Origin: Bacillota bacterium
Lineage (GTDB): Bacteria; Bacillota; Clostridia; Christensenellales; Aristaeellaceae
DNA length: 64,000 nt
Assembly: GCA_023411395.1 (NCBI GenBank)
Contig: JAEYOV010000002.1
Coordinates: 1-64,000 of the forward strand
Direction: 5' to 3'
Position 1 is the stretch's first letter; each line of letters starts with the position of its first letter. The notes below the pieces were generated by a model that searched no databases, was not told the origin of the DNA, and was given only the letters and a program-made list of their open reading frames with translations. Positions 6,796-16,115 of the stretch are shown one piece after another. The position numbers and the translations under genes are program-made.

Positions 6796-9114
6796 ATGCG
6801 CTTCACGTACGGTTACTGGCAGATACGGCCGGAATACAAAATGGGCTACGCGGTGGAATGCTACCGCGTAAAGAAAGCGGAAAAGAGCCTGCAAATCGTG
6901 GCGATGGGCAAGCATGTTGCAAATCGCGGCAATACGCTGGACGGCCCCGCGCTGGAAATATCCTTCACCGCGCCCATGGAGGGCGTGATCCGTGCCGCTG
7001 TAACGCACTTTCGCGGCGGGCTGCCCAAAACGCCAAGCTATCAGATCAACGAAAGCCCGGTCTCCCCGGTGATCGAAGACGGCGAAGCCTATTGCTCCTT
7101 TCAAAGCGGGCCGTTGTGCGCGCGGGTCGATAAAGCCCCTAACGGCTGGCGGGTGGACTATCTGGCGGGCGGGAAGGTGCTTACCTCCAGCGGATACCGT
7201 GGCATGGCCCATGCCTGCAATACGGAAACGGGCAAGGCCTATATGTCCGATTCCCTGATGCTGGACGTGGGGGAATGGGTCTACGGCCTGGGGGAGAGGT
7301 TCACGCCTTACCTGAAAAACGGGCAGACCGTTGAAATATGGAACGAGGACGGCGGCACAGCCAGCGAAATCGCCTACAAGAATATTCCCTTTTACATGAC
7401 CAACCGTGGCTACGGCGTGTTTGTGGACGATCCATCCGACGTGTCCTTTGAGGTAGCCAGCGAAAAGGTGGAGCGGGTGCAGTTCTCCGTGGAGGGGGAA
7501 ACGCTTGTCTACCATATAATCTACGGCCCCAGCCCCAAGGAAGTGCTCATGCGCTACACGAAGCTTACAGGCAAGCCAGCGCTGCCTCCTGCCTGGTCCT
7601 TCGGGCTGTGGCTCACCACCAGCTTCACCACCAGCTATGACGAAAACACCACCTCCTCCTTCATTCAGGGCATGGCGGACAGGGATATCCCCCTGCACGT
7701 GTTCCATTTCGACTGCTTCTGGATGAAGGGCCTGAACTGGTGCGATTTTGAGTGGGACGATGAAACCTTCCCCGATCCCAAGGGCATGCTCAGGCGCTAC
7801 AGGGAACGGGGCCTGCGCATCTGCGTATGGATCAACCCCTACATCGCCCAGCAGAGCCCGCTTTTCCAGGAAGGGATGGAGAAAGGTTATCTGCTCAGGA
7901 AAACAAACGGCGATGTATGGCAGTCCGACAGGTGGCAGGCGGGCATGGGCGTCCTGGATGTGACCAATCCCGCGGCCCGTAACTGGTTCTTAGGATACCT
8001 CCGCGCGCTTATCGAAATGGGTGTGGACTGCTTCAAAACAGACTTTGGCGAGCGCATTCCCGTGCGCGATATCGCCTATTTTGACGGCAGCGATCCCGTG
8101 CGTATGCACAACTATTACACGCACCTGTACAACAAAATGGTCTTTGACCTGCTGGAGGAAACAAGGGGCAAGGGGGAAGCCGTTCTCTTTGCCCGCAGCG
8201 CCGCGGCGGGCGGGCAGCAGTATCCCGTCCACTGGGGCGGCGACAACAGCGCAAGCTATGCCTCCATGGCGGAAACGCTCCGCGGCGGCCTGTCCCTGGC
8301 CCATAGCGGCTTCGGTTTCTGGAGCCATGACATCTCCGGCTTTGAGCAGACCGCTCCGGCGGACGTGTACAAACGCTGGGTGGCATTCGGGCTTTTGTCC
8401 ACCCACAGCCGGCTGCACGGCTCCTCCAGCTACCGGGTGCCCTGGCTGTTCGACGAGGAAGCTTGCGATGTGGTGCGTTTCTTTGTAAAGCTCAAGTGCC
8501 GCCTGATGCCCTACATTTTCTCAAGGGCGGTGGAATCCCATGAAACAGGCGTGCCCGTTTTGCGGCCCATGATGCTGGAATTCCCGGAGGATGTTACCGC
8601 CCAGATGCTGGACCGGCAGTATATGCTGGGCCAAAGCCTGCTGGTGGCCCCGGTGTTCCATCGGGACGGGCATGTGGATTGCTACCTGCCGGAGGGGGAA
8701 TGGACCCATCTGCTTTCCGGCGAGGCGGTATCCGGCGGGATATGGCGCAGGGAAAATCACGGCTTCATGAGCCTGCCCCTGTATGTCAGGGAAAACACCG
8801 TGCTGCCCATGGGGTGTGACGACAACAAGCCGGACTATGATTATGCGGACGGCGTGACGCTGCACCTGTTCAGGATCAAAGATGGTGCGTCCATCACGAC
8901 CGTGATCCCGGACCTCAATGGGCGGCCCGCCGCAACCTTTACGGTCAAGCGCAGCGGCAGCGCCTATACCGTGCAGACCGATTCTATAAAGCCCTATTCC
9001 GTAGCGGTGCACGGGCTTCAAAGCGTAGCGTGCGAATCCTCGCCCGTGACGAAGGATGATTCCGGCGCTTTGATTGTTAAGGGATGCGGTACGCTCCGCT
9101 TTACGGAAATTTGA
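6796..9114 (+). CDS. yicI: GH31 alpha-xylosidase
   Basis: A 772-residue glycoside hydrolase family 31 enzyme, close in length and layout to Escherichia coli alpha-xylosidase YicI, which releases alpha-linked xylose from xyloglucan fragments such as isoprimeverose. The nucleophile motif KTDFGERIP places the catalytic aspartate at residue 416, the same number as in YicI. The acid/base lies in PVHWGGDNSASY (Asp about 483), and FARSAAAGGQQ precedes it as in YicI. No signal peptide, so it acts on imported oligosaccharides. The start at 6796 is chosen for GGGAGG six bases upstream. The GH42 gene follows after 20 bases. An alpha-glucosidase is the alternative, but the RIP and HWGGD contexts favour xylosidase. 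Confidence 0.85.
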   Translation: MRFTYGYWQIRPEYKMGYAVECYRVKKAEKSLQIVAMGKHVANRGNTLDGPALEISFTAPMEGVIRAAVTHFRGGLPKTPSYQINESPVSPVIEDGEAYCSFQSGPLCARVDKAPNGWRVDYLAGGKVLTSSGYRGMAHACNTETGKAYMSDSLMLDVGEWVYGLGERFTPYLKNGQTVEIWNEDGGTASEIAYKNIPFYMTNRGYGVFVDDPSDVSFEVASEKVERVQFSVEGETLVYHIIYGPSPKEVLMRYTKLTGKPALPPAWSFGLWLTTSFTTSYDENTTSSFIQGMADRDIPLHVFHFDCFWMKGLNWCDFEWDDETFPDPKGMLRRYRERGLRICVWINPYIAQQSPLFQEGMEKGYLLRKTNGDVWQSDRWQAGMGVLDVTNPAARNWFLGYLRALIEMGVDCFKTDFGERIPVRDIAYFDGSDPVRMHNYYTHLYNKMVFDLLEETRGKGEAVLFARSAAAGGQQYPVHWGGDNSASYASMAETLRGGLSLAHSGFGFWSHDISGFEQTAPADVYKRWVAFGLLSTHSRLHGSSSYRVPWLFDEEACDVVRFFVKLKCRLMPYIFSRAVESHETGVPVLRPMMLEFPEDVTAQMLDRQYMLGQSLLVAPVFHRDGHVDCYLPEGEWTHLLSGEAVSGGIWRRENHGFMSLPLYVRENTVLPMGCDDNKPDYDYADGVTLHLFRIKDGASITTVIPDLNGRPAATFTVKRSGSAYTVQTDSIKPYSVAVHGLQSVACESSPVTKDDSGALIVKGCGTLRFTEI

Positions 9115-9134
9115 TTCTATAAAGGAGAATCCTT

Positions 9135-11186
9135 ATGGCCCAATACCCGCCCGTAATGAAGGGCATCCCCGCGCTTTTGCACGGCGGCGACTACAACCCG
9201 GAGCAATGGCTTGCGCAAAAGGACGAGATCTGGAAAAAGGACATGGAATTGGCCCGCGAGGCGGGAATCAATACGCTTAGCGTCGGCATCTTCTCCTGGG
9301 CACACCTGGAGCCGGAGGAGGGGAAGTACGACTTTTCCTGGCTGGATGAAGTCATGGATATGTTGGCCGGAAACGGGATCGCGGCCATCCTGGCCACCCC
9401 CAGCGGTGCCAGGCCGCCATGGCTGGCGCAAAAGTATCCTGAAGTATTGCGTGTGAACAACGAGCGGCAGAAGCACCTGTACGGCGGGCGGCACAACCAC
9501 TGCCTCACCTCTCCCGTCTACCGGGAGAAGGTGGCGGCCATCAATGAGAAGCTGGCGCTGCGCTACGGTAAACACCCCGCCCTGAAAATGTGGCACATCT
9601 CCAACGAGTACAGCGGCGAGTGCCACTGCCCGCTGTGCCAGAAGGCGTTTCAAGCATGGCTTAAAAAGCGGTACGGCGCCATTGAGTATTTGAATGATGC
9701 CTGGTGGAACCAGTTCTGGGCCCACCGCTTCACAAGCTTTGACCAGATCGAAAGCCCCACCTCGCCCGCCTGGCTGGGGGAAAACGAAAACCACGGGCAG
9801 AAGCTTGCCTGGCGGAGGTTCACCTCCCATCAGCACTGCGATTTTTATCTGAACGAAACCGCGCCGCTAAAAAGGATCACCCCGGATGTTCCCTGCACCA
9901 CCAACCTGATGTCCACGTACCCCGGCATCGATTATTTCGCCCTGGGCAAGCTCATGGACCGGGTAAGCTGGGACAACTATCCCGTCTGGACGGGCACGGA
10001 GCAGGACGCGCACACTGGCGTCTATACGGCGTTCAACCATGACCTCATGCGGGGTGTCGGGGGAGGCAAGCCGTTTTTGATGATGGAGTCCTGCCCCGGT
10101 CCTGTGAACTGGCAGCCGGTGAACGCGCTGCGCCGGCCGGGAACGGTGCTTATGCAAAGCCTGCAGGCCGTTGCCCACGGGTCGGATTCCGTGCAGTATT
10201 TCCAATTCCGCAAAAGCCGGGGCAGCTTTGAAAAGTTCCACGGCGCGGTGGTGGATCACGTAGGCCACGGGGACACGCGCACCTTTCAGGATGTGGTTGC
10301 TGCCGGGGAAGCGCTCAAGAAGCTGAAACAGGTCGCAGGCTCCGCTCCGGAGAACAAGATCGCCCTGGTGTACGACTGGGAAAACCGCTGGGCCTTGGAG
10401 GACGCCCGGTTCGGCCTTGCGGACAAGGGATACGAAAAGACAGTGCGGGCCCATTATGCCGCGCTGTATGGCACGGGCTTCGGCGTGGATATCGTCGACC
10501 AGACGGCCGATCTATCTGAGTATCAGGTTGTCAGCGCTCCCATGTGCTATATGCTCCGGGAGGGGTTTGCCGAAAAAGTGCAGTCCTTTGTGCGGGCCGG
10601 AGGCACGTTTGTACTCACCTATATTTCCGGCTATGTCAATGCGGAAGACCTCTGCTTCCTGGGCGGCTTTCCGGGTCCCCTGATGGATGTGGCCGGGTTG
10701 TGGGCCGAAGAGGTGGACGCGCTTTTCCCCGGCGCAAAAAACAGCTTTGTTTGGCAAGGGAAGACATATGAAACCGTGGATTATTGTGAGCTGACGCACC
10801 CGAAAACCGCGCAGGTTCTGGCAACCTACGCTCAGGATTTTTACGCCGGCATGCCGGCGCTGACTCAAAATTGCTTTGGCGCGGGTTGCTGCTACTATCT
10901 TGCCGTCCGCACGGGGGAGGATTTTCTTCAAGACTTTTACCGCCATATTGCCGGCGAAGCGGGTATCGCGCCGCTGCTGGAAAACATACCGCAGGGGATT
11001 GGCGTTGCAAAGCGCACCGGGGAAAACAGCCGGGAATTTTTGTTTGTCATGAACTTCCTGCCCACGGAAAATTCCGTCACGCTGCCGGGGCAGTGGCAGG
11101 TCATGCTGACGGGAGCAGACGTTTTCGGGAAAGCTTGCCTGGCACCGCGCAGTACGCTTATGCTGTGCAGAGGAAATGACATATAG
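9135..11186 (+). CDS. GH42 beta-galactosidase
   Basis: A 683-residue family 42 beta-galactosidase, full length. The N-terminal TIM barrel contains HISNEYSGEC with the acid/base glutamate at about residue 158, and FLMMESCPGP with the nucleophile glutamate at about 318. Cysteines in HNHCLTSP and GECHCPLCQ match the zinc-binding cysteines of thermophilic GH42 enzymes. The trimerisation domain (KIALVYDWENRWAL) and C-terminal beta domain follow. No signal peptide, hence cytoplasmic. Second gene of an operon with the GH31 enzyme; together they could strip galactose and xylose from imported xyloglucan oligosaccharides (inference). Arabinosidase activity occurs in some family members. Confidence 0.9.
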   Translation: MAQYPPVMKGIPALLHGGDYNPEQWLAQKDEIWKKDMELAREAGINTLSVGIFSWAHLEPEEGKYDFSWLDEVMDMLAGNGIAAILATPSGARPPWLAQKYPEVLRVNNERQKHLYGGRHNHCLTSPVYREKVAAINEKLALRYGKHPALKMWHISNEYSGECHCPLCQKAFQAWLKKRYGAIEYLNDAWWNQFWAHRFTSFDQIESPTSPAWLGENENHGQKLAWRRFTSHQHCDFYLNETAPLKRITPDVPCTTNLMSTYPGIDYFALGKLMDRVSWDNYPVWTGTEQDAHTGVYTAFNHDLMRGVGGGKPFLMMESCPGPVNWQPVNALRRPGTVLMQSLQAVAHGSDSVQYFQFRKSRGSFEKFHGAVVDHVGHGDTRTFQDVVAAGEALKKLKQVAGSAPENKIALVYDWENRWALEDARFGLADKGYEKTVRAHYAALYGTGFGVDIVDQTADLSEYQVVSAPMCYMLREGFAEKVQSFVRAGGTFVLTYISGYVNAEDLCFLGGFPGPLMDVAGLWAEEVDALFPGAKNSFVWQGKTYETVDYCELTHPKTAQVLATYAQDFYAGMPALTQNCFGAGCCYYLAVRTGEDFLQDFYRHIAGEAGIAPLLENIPQGIGVAKRTGENSREFLFVMNFLPTENSVTLPGQWQVMLTGADVFGKACLAPRSTLMLCRGNDI

Positions 11187-11204
11187 TTTGGGATAAATGA
11201 AAGG

Positions 11205-12056
11205 TTGAAGCGCTTGCTTGAAAGGGAACAACTGCTGCTTGATTTGCGGCGCATAGCGAAGAACAATTACATTCTCTCAAAAGGCGAAAGCGTTGAGCAA
11301 TATCTGAAGCAAATGCTGAAGTTTATTGGCGACGCAGATGCGCAATTGCGTGATGAACTTATTTATGAAACTTTTTGTGAATGGATATGCGACAAAGCAT
11401 ATGTGGGAGACGATGAACTGCGAAAGATGCTGGCTGTATTGCTGGATAGCAGCCATTTGTTTTCTCACATAGGGAATGACGGCGACCATACTGTTCTGAC
11501 ACGAAGTTTTTCCGCTCTGGTAATCGTATTGGTTTTGATGGAGCACAGGAAAAGGGCTATTTTGGATGCGGATCTATTTATGCAAACGAGAAAAGCCATC
11601 ATACAATACCTTATGCAGGAAGCGGATTTTCGCGGATATATGCCGGATTGCGGCTGGGCTCATGCTGCCGCGCATGGAGCGGATATGCTGGACGAGCTGG
11701 TGCAATGCAGGGAAAGCGATCACACCGTTTTGCATGAAATTCTTGCTTGCATAAAAAGAATATTGCGCAATGGGCGGTACATGCTGTGCCATGAAGAGGA
11801 TGAGCGCCTTGCGAGAGTAGCCGCCAGAGTTTTTGACTTGCATGTATCATTTCGCACGCATCTGCAAGCTTGGCTGGAGGAACTGACAGATTACGAGGGC
11901 GTAAAAATAGAACGGATGCGGTACTTAGCCCGGGTCAACGCAAAGAATTTTGTTCGCAGTTTCTATTTCCGGCTGTTGCATGGAAAAACAATGGACGATA
12001 ACATCACGCTGCTGGCGGATATTGAGAAGAAAATGAACAGATTTGTGGGAAGATAA
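11205..12056 (+). CDS. DUF2785 family protein
   Basis: A helical, cytoplasmic protein of about 283 residues resembling DUF2785 proteins; the segment CGWAHAAAHGADML is typical of that family. Its biochemical role is unknown. The first possible codon is TTG at 11205, but the ribosome binding site GAAAGG ends at 11204, so the TTG at 11214, nine bases downstream, is the more likely start (280 residues). It lies 18 bases after the GH42 stop and may be the third gene of that operon, although the codon usage looks somewhat more A+T-rich than the two enzymes. Followed by a strong terminator. Confidence 0.7.
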   Translation: MKRLLEREQLLLDLRRIAKNNYILSKGESVEQYLKQMLKFIGDADAQLRDELIYETFCEWICDKAYVGDDELRKMLAVLLDSSHLFSHIGNDGDHTVLTRSFSALVIVLVLMEHRKRAILDADLFMQTRKAIIQYLMQEADFRGYMPDCGWAHAAAHGADMLDELVQCRESDHTVLHEILACIKRILRNGRYMLCHEEDERLARVAARVFDLHVSFRTHLQAWLEELTDYEGVKIERMRYLARVNAKNFVRSFYFRLLHGKTMDDNITLLADIEKKMNRFVGR

Positions 12057-12066
12057 GATAGACAAG

Positions 12067-12110
12067 AGGACTGTCCCGCTGCGATTCGCTCGCATCGAGA
12101 CAGTCCTTTT
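12067..12110 (+). terminator. Rho-independent terminator after the GH31-GH42 operon
   Basis: GGACTGTC and GACAGTCC enclose a second pairing segment (CGATTCGCTCG region) and are followed by TTTT. Ends the operon 6796-12056. Confidence 0.8.
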
Positions 12111-12135
12111 GCATATCTGTTTAGTTAAATTTGAT

Positions 12136-14337
12136 TCACATATATTGTTTCATGATACCGGCCGACCTGGGCAGCGACGGCAGCAGCGGCCTTAGTGCAC
12201 TGCGCAGCTTTTCCTGCTGCAGCGCCAGGGGTACGATCCAGGCCAGGAAGGCATAGTCGGCAGCGGCGGCGATCCCGCCCTGCATCCAAGTGCCCGCCGT
12301 TCCCAAATAATCTGTCATGGCACGGCTCACAGTCCAAGGCAAGGGCTGCCCGGCTGCGGCCATGGCCTCATTCAGTTCCTTCAGCCAGCGCAAAACCTCC
12401 TGGTTCATATCTCCCTGAGGTGCCAAAAACGCCTTCAGCGATTCCATGGAGATGGCCGGCAGCGCGTCCTCCGCGCAGGCGGAGGGGGAAGGCTGGAAGG
12501 CAGGTTCGGCGTCCGGCAGAATAAACACCGGCCAGGGATTGAGATCGTAGCTCAGATGGTTCAAATGCGCGGTGGGGGATTTGGACAGCAGCAGCGTTTT
12601 CAGGCCTGCGCATCCCTCCCAATGGGTTATATGGGGCGTTGCCACGCACACGGGGCTCAAGGTGCTGCCGGCCGCATCCGCCACGACGCTTTGATCGGGA
12701 CAGGCGTGCACGGCAAAGGCAGCCTTCAGCCCCAGCGCCTCCATGCACATGCGGGCAAAGCGCGCCGTCTCCGCAAGGCTTGTATGCACCAATTGCACCC
12801 TTTGACTTAGGGCAAACAACGCAAGGAAATGCACCGCGTCTTCCTGTTTGAGCGGACCCCATTCCCGTGCAAACGCGTCCTGCAGCGCCGCGATCATGCG
12901 GGCGGCCGGTACCTTTGCGCCGACGGCGGGGGAAAGGCGCAGGGGGAGGGGAGATTTATCAGGCGACAGGTGGCAGCCCTTGGCGAAGGCCTGCAGCCGG
13001 GCGGGCAGGTCACCGTGCGCAAGGTCATCACACACCGCCTGCAGGGCGCTGCGCTGGTCGATAAGCTCCTGAAGCTGCCTGGACAAGGCTGCTTCCGCCT
13101 CCTGGCAGCAGGTGATCTCCTCCCGAAGCTGTTTCAGCCGCAAGGCATGCTCCTGCTGCGCGGCGGCCAGCACCTCCTCCCGGAAGGCGGCTTTGTTTTC
13201 CCTGGCCTTGTCCAGCTGTACCAAAAGAGCCAGCCGTTCCGCTTCCAAATCCTGTAATTGTCTGCGCATGGAAGCCACAAGCAAGCTGTCCGGTTCCCCA
13301 AAATGAAACATCTTTTCCAGCCGCTTTTGCATGCTGGGCAAGGCAAGCAGCGTTTCCATCACCTGCTGCTGCGCTCCCGGGATAGCCCAGGCCGCTTCCG
13401 CGGCTTCCCTGAATTGCTCCAACGGGTTTTCTACATGGCGCAGGTTGGCGCCCTGCTGCAACTGCGCGCTGGGTGAATCATATTTGGCGGCACGCCACTG
13501 GGCGTCTACCACCTCGTGCAGCGGATTGCGGGTCCTGGTGAGCCGGGCCCGGGAAACGGCGCCTGTGTACAGCGGCGTACCGGAAAGGGAGGCCTCCTCC
13601 GGGACAGCGGCGCGGGCGGGGATTTGCATCATGGCTGGACGGCCAAACGCAGTCTGGGCATTGATGGAAGCATCCATGGCAAAAAGATGCGGTTCTGCCG
13701 CCTTTGAAGCAGGGCTCTCCACGGCCAGAAGCTTATCCTCCTCCTGGTCAAGGCGTTCGGACTCGGATTCGGCCGTCACGGGCCAATAGAACAAGCGCTC
13801 TTTCCCGTCCGGGAAGCAAACGCTGTGCAAATGCTCCTTCAGCATATCTTCCGCGGCGGCTGCAATCTCCCGCCCGGCCCCCAGCGGGCCATACCATTGG
13901 CCGCCGGCGCATACATAACCCAGCGGCGTTATAAAGGAGGCTGCTTTCTCCTGTATCTCCTCCGCCGTCTCGGCGAACGCAGCCTCATATACCAAGGTTT
14001 CCGGCAGTGCATGAATCACATCGGAATACAGGATGTATTGATTCTTTTCCCCTTTTTCGGGAGCATAGTTCTTGTTTGTGCGTATCTTGTTGGCTTCCGG
14101 GGGATATGGCGTCAGGTCGATCATGCAAAGGCTGCCCAGCGCGCGCATTCTGTCCTTGAAGTTGGTTTGTTCATTTTTGTCCGGAACGATGCGCGCAAAT
14201 CCCTCGTCGGGCAATACCGATAAATCTTCCTGTGTACAGGGCCCCACGCCGTTCAAGAGGGGACGCAGCCTGAAGAAGGCCCGCTGTGCATTGTCCTCTT
14301 CCAAAAATGCCATAGTGACCCTGTCGGAAAAACTCAT
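12136..14337 (-). CDS. Large coiled-coil protein, degenerate NTPase-like C-terminus
   Basis: A 733-residue cytoplasmic protein I cannot assign. Residues 1-190 form a folded N-terminal domain. About 190-350 is alanine-rich and low in conservation signals. Residues 354-440 are a strong coiled coil rich in Leu, Glu, Gln and Arg heptads. The C-terminal part (475-730) has the layout of an AAA-type module: a helix, then RVQLVHTSLAETARFARMCM (residues 513-532) where a P-loop GxxGxGKT would be expected, but glycines and lysine are absent. Such modules occur in scaffold or defence proteins, which is only a comparison. It stands alone with its own promoter (14412-14440) and is convergent with the GH31-GH42 operon. 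No neighbours suggest a function. Confidence 0.6.
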   Translation of the reverse strand: MSFSDRVTMAFLEEDNAQRAFFRLRPLLNGVGPCTQEDLSVLPDEGFARIVPDKNEQTNFKDRMRALGSLCMIDLTPYPPEANKIRTNKNYAPEKGEKNQYILYSDVIHALPETLVYEAAFAETAEEIQEKAASFITPLGYVCAGGQWYGPLGAGREIAAAAEDMLKEHLHSVCFPDGKERLFYWPVTAESESERLDQEEDKLLAVESPASKAAEPHLFAMDASINAQTAFGRPAMMQIPARAAVPEEASLSGTPLYTGAVSRARLTRTRNPLHEVVDAQWRAAKYDSPSAQLQQGANLRHVENPLEQFREAAEAAWAIPGAQQQVMETLLALPSMQKRLEKMFHFGEPDSLLVASMRRQLQDLEAERLALLVQLDKARENKAAFREEVLAAAQQEHALRLKQLREEITCCQEAEAALSRQLQELIDQRSALQAVCDDLAHGDLPARLQAFAKGCHLSPDKSPLPLRLSPAVGAKVPAARMIAALQDAFAREWGPLKQEDAVHFLALFALSQRVQLVHTSLAETARFARMCMEALGLKAAFAVHACPDQSVVADAAGSTLSPVCVATPHITHWEGCAGLKTLLLSKSPTAHLNHLSYDLNPWPVFILPDAEPAFQPSPSACAEDALPAISMESLKAFLAPQGDMNQEVLRWLKELNEAMAAAGQPLPWTVSRAMTDYLGTAGTWMQGGIAAAADYAFLAWIVPLALQQEKLRSALRPLLPSLPRSAGIMKQYM

Positions 14338-14411
14338 AAGAATGCCTCCATATATAATTTATAACAACATATTAATAGCGTATTAATGGCGCGGTCACAA
14401 ATGATATGTAT

Positions 14412-14440
14412 ATTTTACCAACCTAAATTGTTTTCGTCAA
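14412..14440 (-). promoter_or_regulatory. Promoter for the coiled-coil protein gene
   Basis: On the minus strand TTGACG (14440-14435), 17 bases, TAAAAT (14417-14412), 75 bases before the start codon. Confidence 0.5.
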
Positions 14441-14549
14441 GGGTTCTTTGGTGATTACATGGTGATTGCATGCATCGCGCCGCCAGACGCCATTTGCATA
14501 CCGTTTTTCTTAATTATTTCGGAAGAATGTAAAAAAGCCCATTTTTGCC

Positions 14550-14578
14550 TTGACATCTTAATAATTTCGTAATATATT
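14550..14578 (+). promoter_or_regulatory. Promoter for the SH3/peptidoglycan-binding gene
   Basis: TTGACA, 17 bases, TATATT: a near-perfect housekeeping promoter. It gives a long untranslated leader of about 200 bases (14585-14783), G+C-rich with several inverted repeats such as GCCGGA..TCCGGC at 14602-14632, followed by nine A residues. No known riboswitch was recognised in the leader. Confidence 0.7.
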
Positions 14579-14783
14579 AAGCCTCGGAATGAATTGTTCC
14601 TGCCGGATCATGGCTCATGCCTCCGTCCGGCAAAAAAAAAGCGGGTTTTTCCGGCGGCCGGCGCGCTACCGCGGGATAACCTTCGCCCAAGACCGGCTTT
14701 TGTGCCGCCGCATGACTCCCTCTTGTGCGGCCGCGATCAAACTTGGCAGGCCGGCTCTCCGGGCGATGAAAGGGAGGGTCCAT

Positions 14784-16043
14784 ATGGTAGGCTTTAAAGA
14801 TGGCACAAAAGCGGTACGCGGGAAACGTGCTGCGTTGGCTTCCTTTGCCGCGGCCGTGATTCTCATGGCTGCTCCGGGTGCGATGGCCGCCCAAAAGGGG
14901 ACTGTGAATACCGATGCGCTGGTACTCAGGCAAAAAGCCGATACAGAATCCAAAGCGCTTCAAACTTTGCGCGAAGGGGAATCGCTGGAAATCATATCTT
15001 CCTCCGGCGATTGGTACAAAGTATCCTACGGACGCTTTACCGGCTATGTAATGAAAAAGTATGTGAAGGCATCCGCCGGGAATACCTCCGATGCCCGTGA
15101 GAAAGCTATTGCTAAACTGGGTGATGCGCCTGCCCCCATGCGTAAGGGAGATACAGGCAGCGATGTGAAAAAGCTCCAAAGGGCGCTGGAGATTATGGGC
15201 GCATATAGCAGCAGCATCGATGGTACCTTTGGGGATCTGACGGAAGAAGCCGTGATAGCATTTCAAAAGGACAACAGGCTGACGGTGGATGGTGTGGCGG
15301 GCAATGATACCATCAAGGCGCTGTTTCATAAGGATGCGGCCAAGCCTCCGGAGGCTGATAAGGGAATGGAGAGAATCAACTCCCTTCATGATATCGGCGG
15401 CGCACCGGCCACATCGGAAATTGGGGACAGCGGAGCCAAGGTCAAGAAACTTCAGCAGGCGTTGAAGCTGAAAGGTTATTACAACGGTCCTATTGACGGC
15501 GATTTCGGCGCGGCCACCGAAACGGCGGTCAAGGCTTTCCAGAGAGCCAAGAGCATGTCCCAGGACGGGATTGCCGGGAAGACCACCATATACATCCTGT
15601 TTGGAGAGAAGGCCGCCAATGCCGCTGAGAAGACCTACAAGACGGAGAAGCTGAACTGGTTTGACGGTGGCAGCTACGCGATCCCGAAAGGAGCCACATT
15701 CACTGTGAAGGATGTGTATACGGGGAAAACATTCAAGTGCAAGCGTTGGTCAGGCTATAACCACCTGGATGCCGAACCTCTCACCGCGGAGGACACCGCT
15801 GTTATGAAGGGCGTATATGGCGGTTCGTGGAGCTGGGACCGCCGGCCCATACTGGTGCTGTACAACGGCCATGTGTACGCCTGTTCCATGAACGGCATGC
15901 CCCATGGGGATACAACCATCTCCGGTAACAACTTTGACGGCCACTTCTGCATCCACTTCTATAAAAGCAAAACCCATGCTTCCAACCGGGTGGATGAAGA
16001 TCACCAGGCCGCCGTGAATATAGCTGCCAATGCCAAATGGTAG
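14784..16043 (+). CDS. Secreted SH3 and peptidoglycan-binding protein
   Basis: A 419-residue exported cell-wall protein. A signal peptide with a basic N-terminus and hydrophobic core runs to about residue 36 (GAMAAQ). Bacterial SH3 domain at about 40-95 (LVLRQKADTESKALQTL, ending GRFTGYVMKKYV). Two peptidoglycan-binding type 1 repeats at 118-182 and 211-273 share G-x-x-VKKLQxAL and IDGxFGxxTExAVxAFQ. The C-terminal 130 residues form a further domain with FDGHFCIHFYKSKTH and a conserved aspartate/glutamate/histidine cluster; such domains follow PG-binding repeats in other Clostridia and may be catalytic, but the activity is not established. Start chosen for AAAGGGAGGG. Monocistronic, with a strong terminator. 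Confidence 0.85.
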   Translation: MVGFKDGTKAVRGKRAALASFAAAVILMAAPGAMAAQKGTVNTDALVLRQKADTESKALQTLREGESLEIISSSGDWYKVSYGRFTGYVMKKYVKASAGNTSDAREKAIAKLGDAPAPMRKGDTGSDVKKLQRALEIMGAYSSSIDGTFGDLTEEAVIAFQKDNRLTVDGVAGNDTIKALFHKDAAKPPEADKGMERINSLHDIGGAPATSEIGDSGAKVKKLQQALKLKGYYNGPIDGDFGAATETAVKAFQRAKSMSQDGIAGKTTIYILFGEKAANAAEKTYKTEKLNWFDGGSYAIPKGATFTVKDVYTGKTFKCKRWSGYNHLDAEPLTAEDTAVMKGVYGGSWSWDRRPILVLYNGHVYACSMNGMPHGDTTISGNNFDGHFCIHFYKSKTHASNRVDEDHQAAVNIAANAKW

Positions 16044-16076
16044 AAGCATCTGTATAAGAGAGCATACGGTTTGCAT

Positions 16077-16115
16077 AAACCAGAAACCCCGGCATTATGC
16101 CGGGGTTTCTGGTTT
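16077..16115. terminator. Bidirectional terminator
   Basis: A perfect palindrome (AAACCAGAAACCCCGGC..GCCGGGGTTTCTGGTTT, 17-base arms) between convergent genes. The T-rich arm ends serve both strands. The stop codon of the 53-residue gene (16114-16116) touches its right end. Confidence 0.8.

Noticed and set aside
11205..11216. TTG at 11205 as the certain start of the DUF2785 gene
   Set aside because: The only ribosome binding site, GAAAGG, ends one base before it, so TTG at 11214 is more likely; the longer form is listed with this caveat.
14579..14783. Cyclic di-AMP or cyclic di-GMP riboswitch in the leader of the SH3/peptidoglycan-binding gene
   Set aside because: Fragments such as GCCTCCG recall the cyclic di-GMP type, but the required conserved segments and their order are not present.
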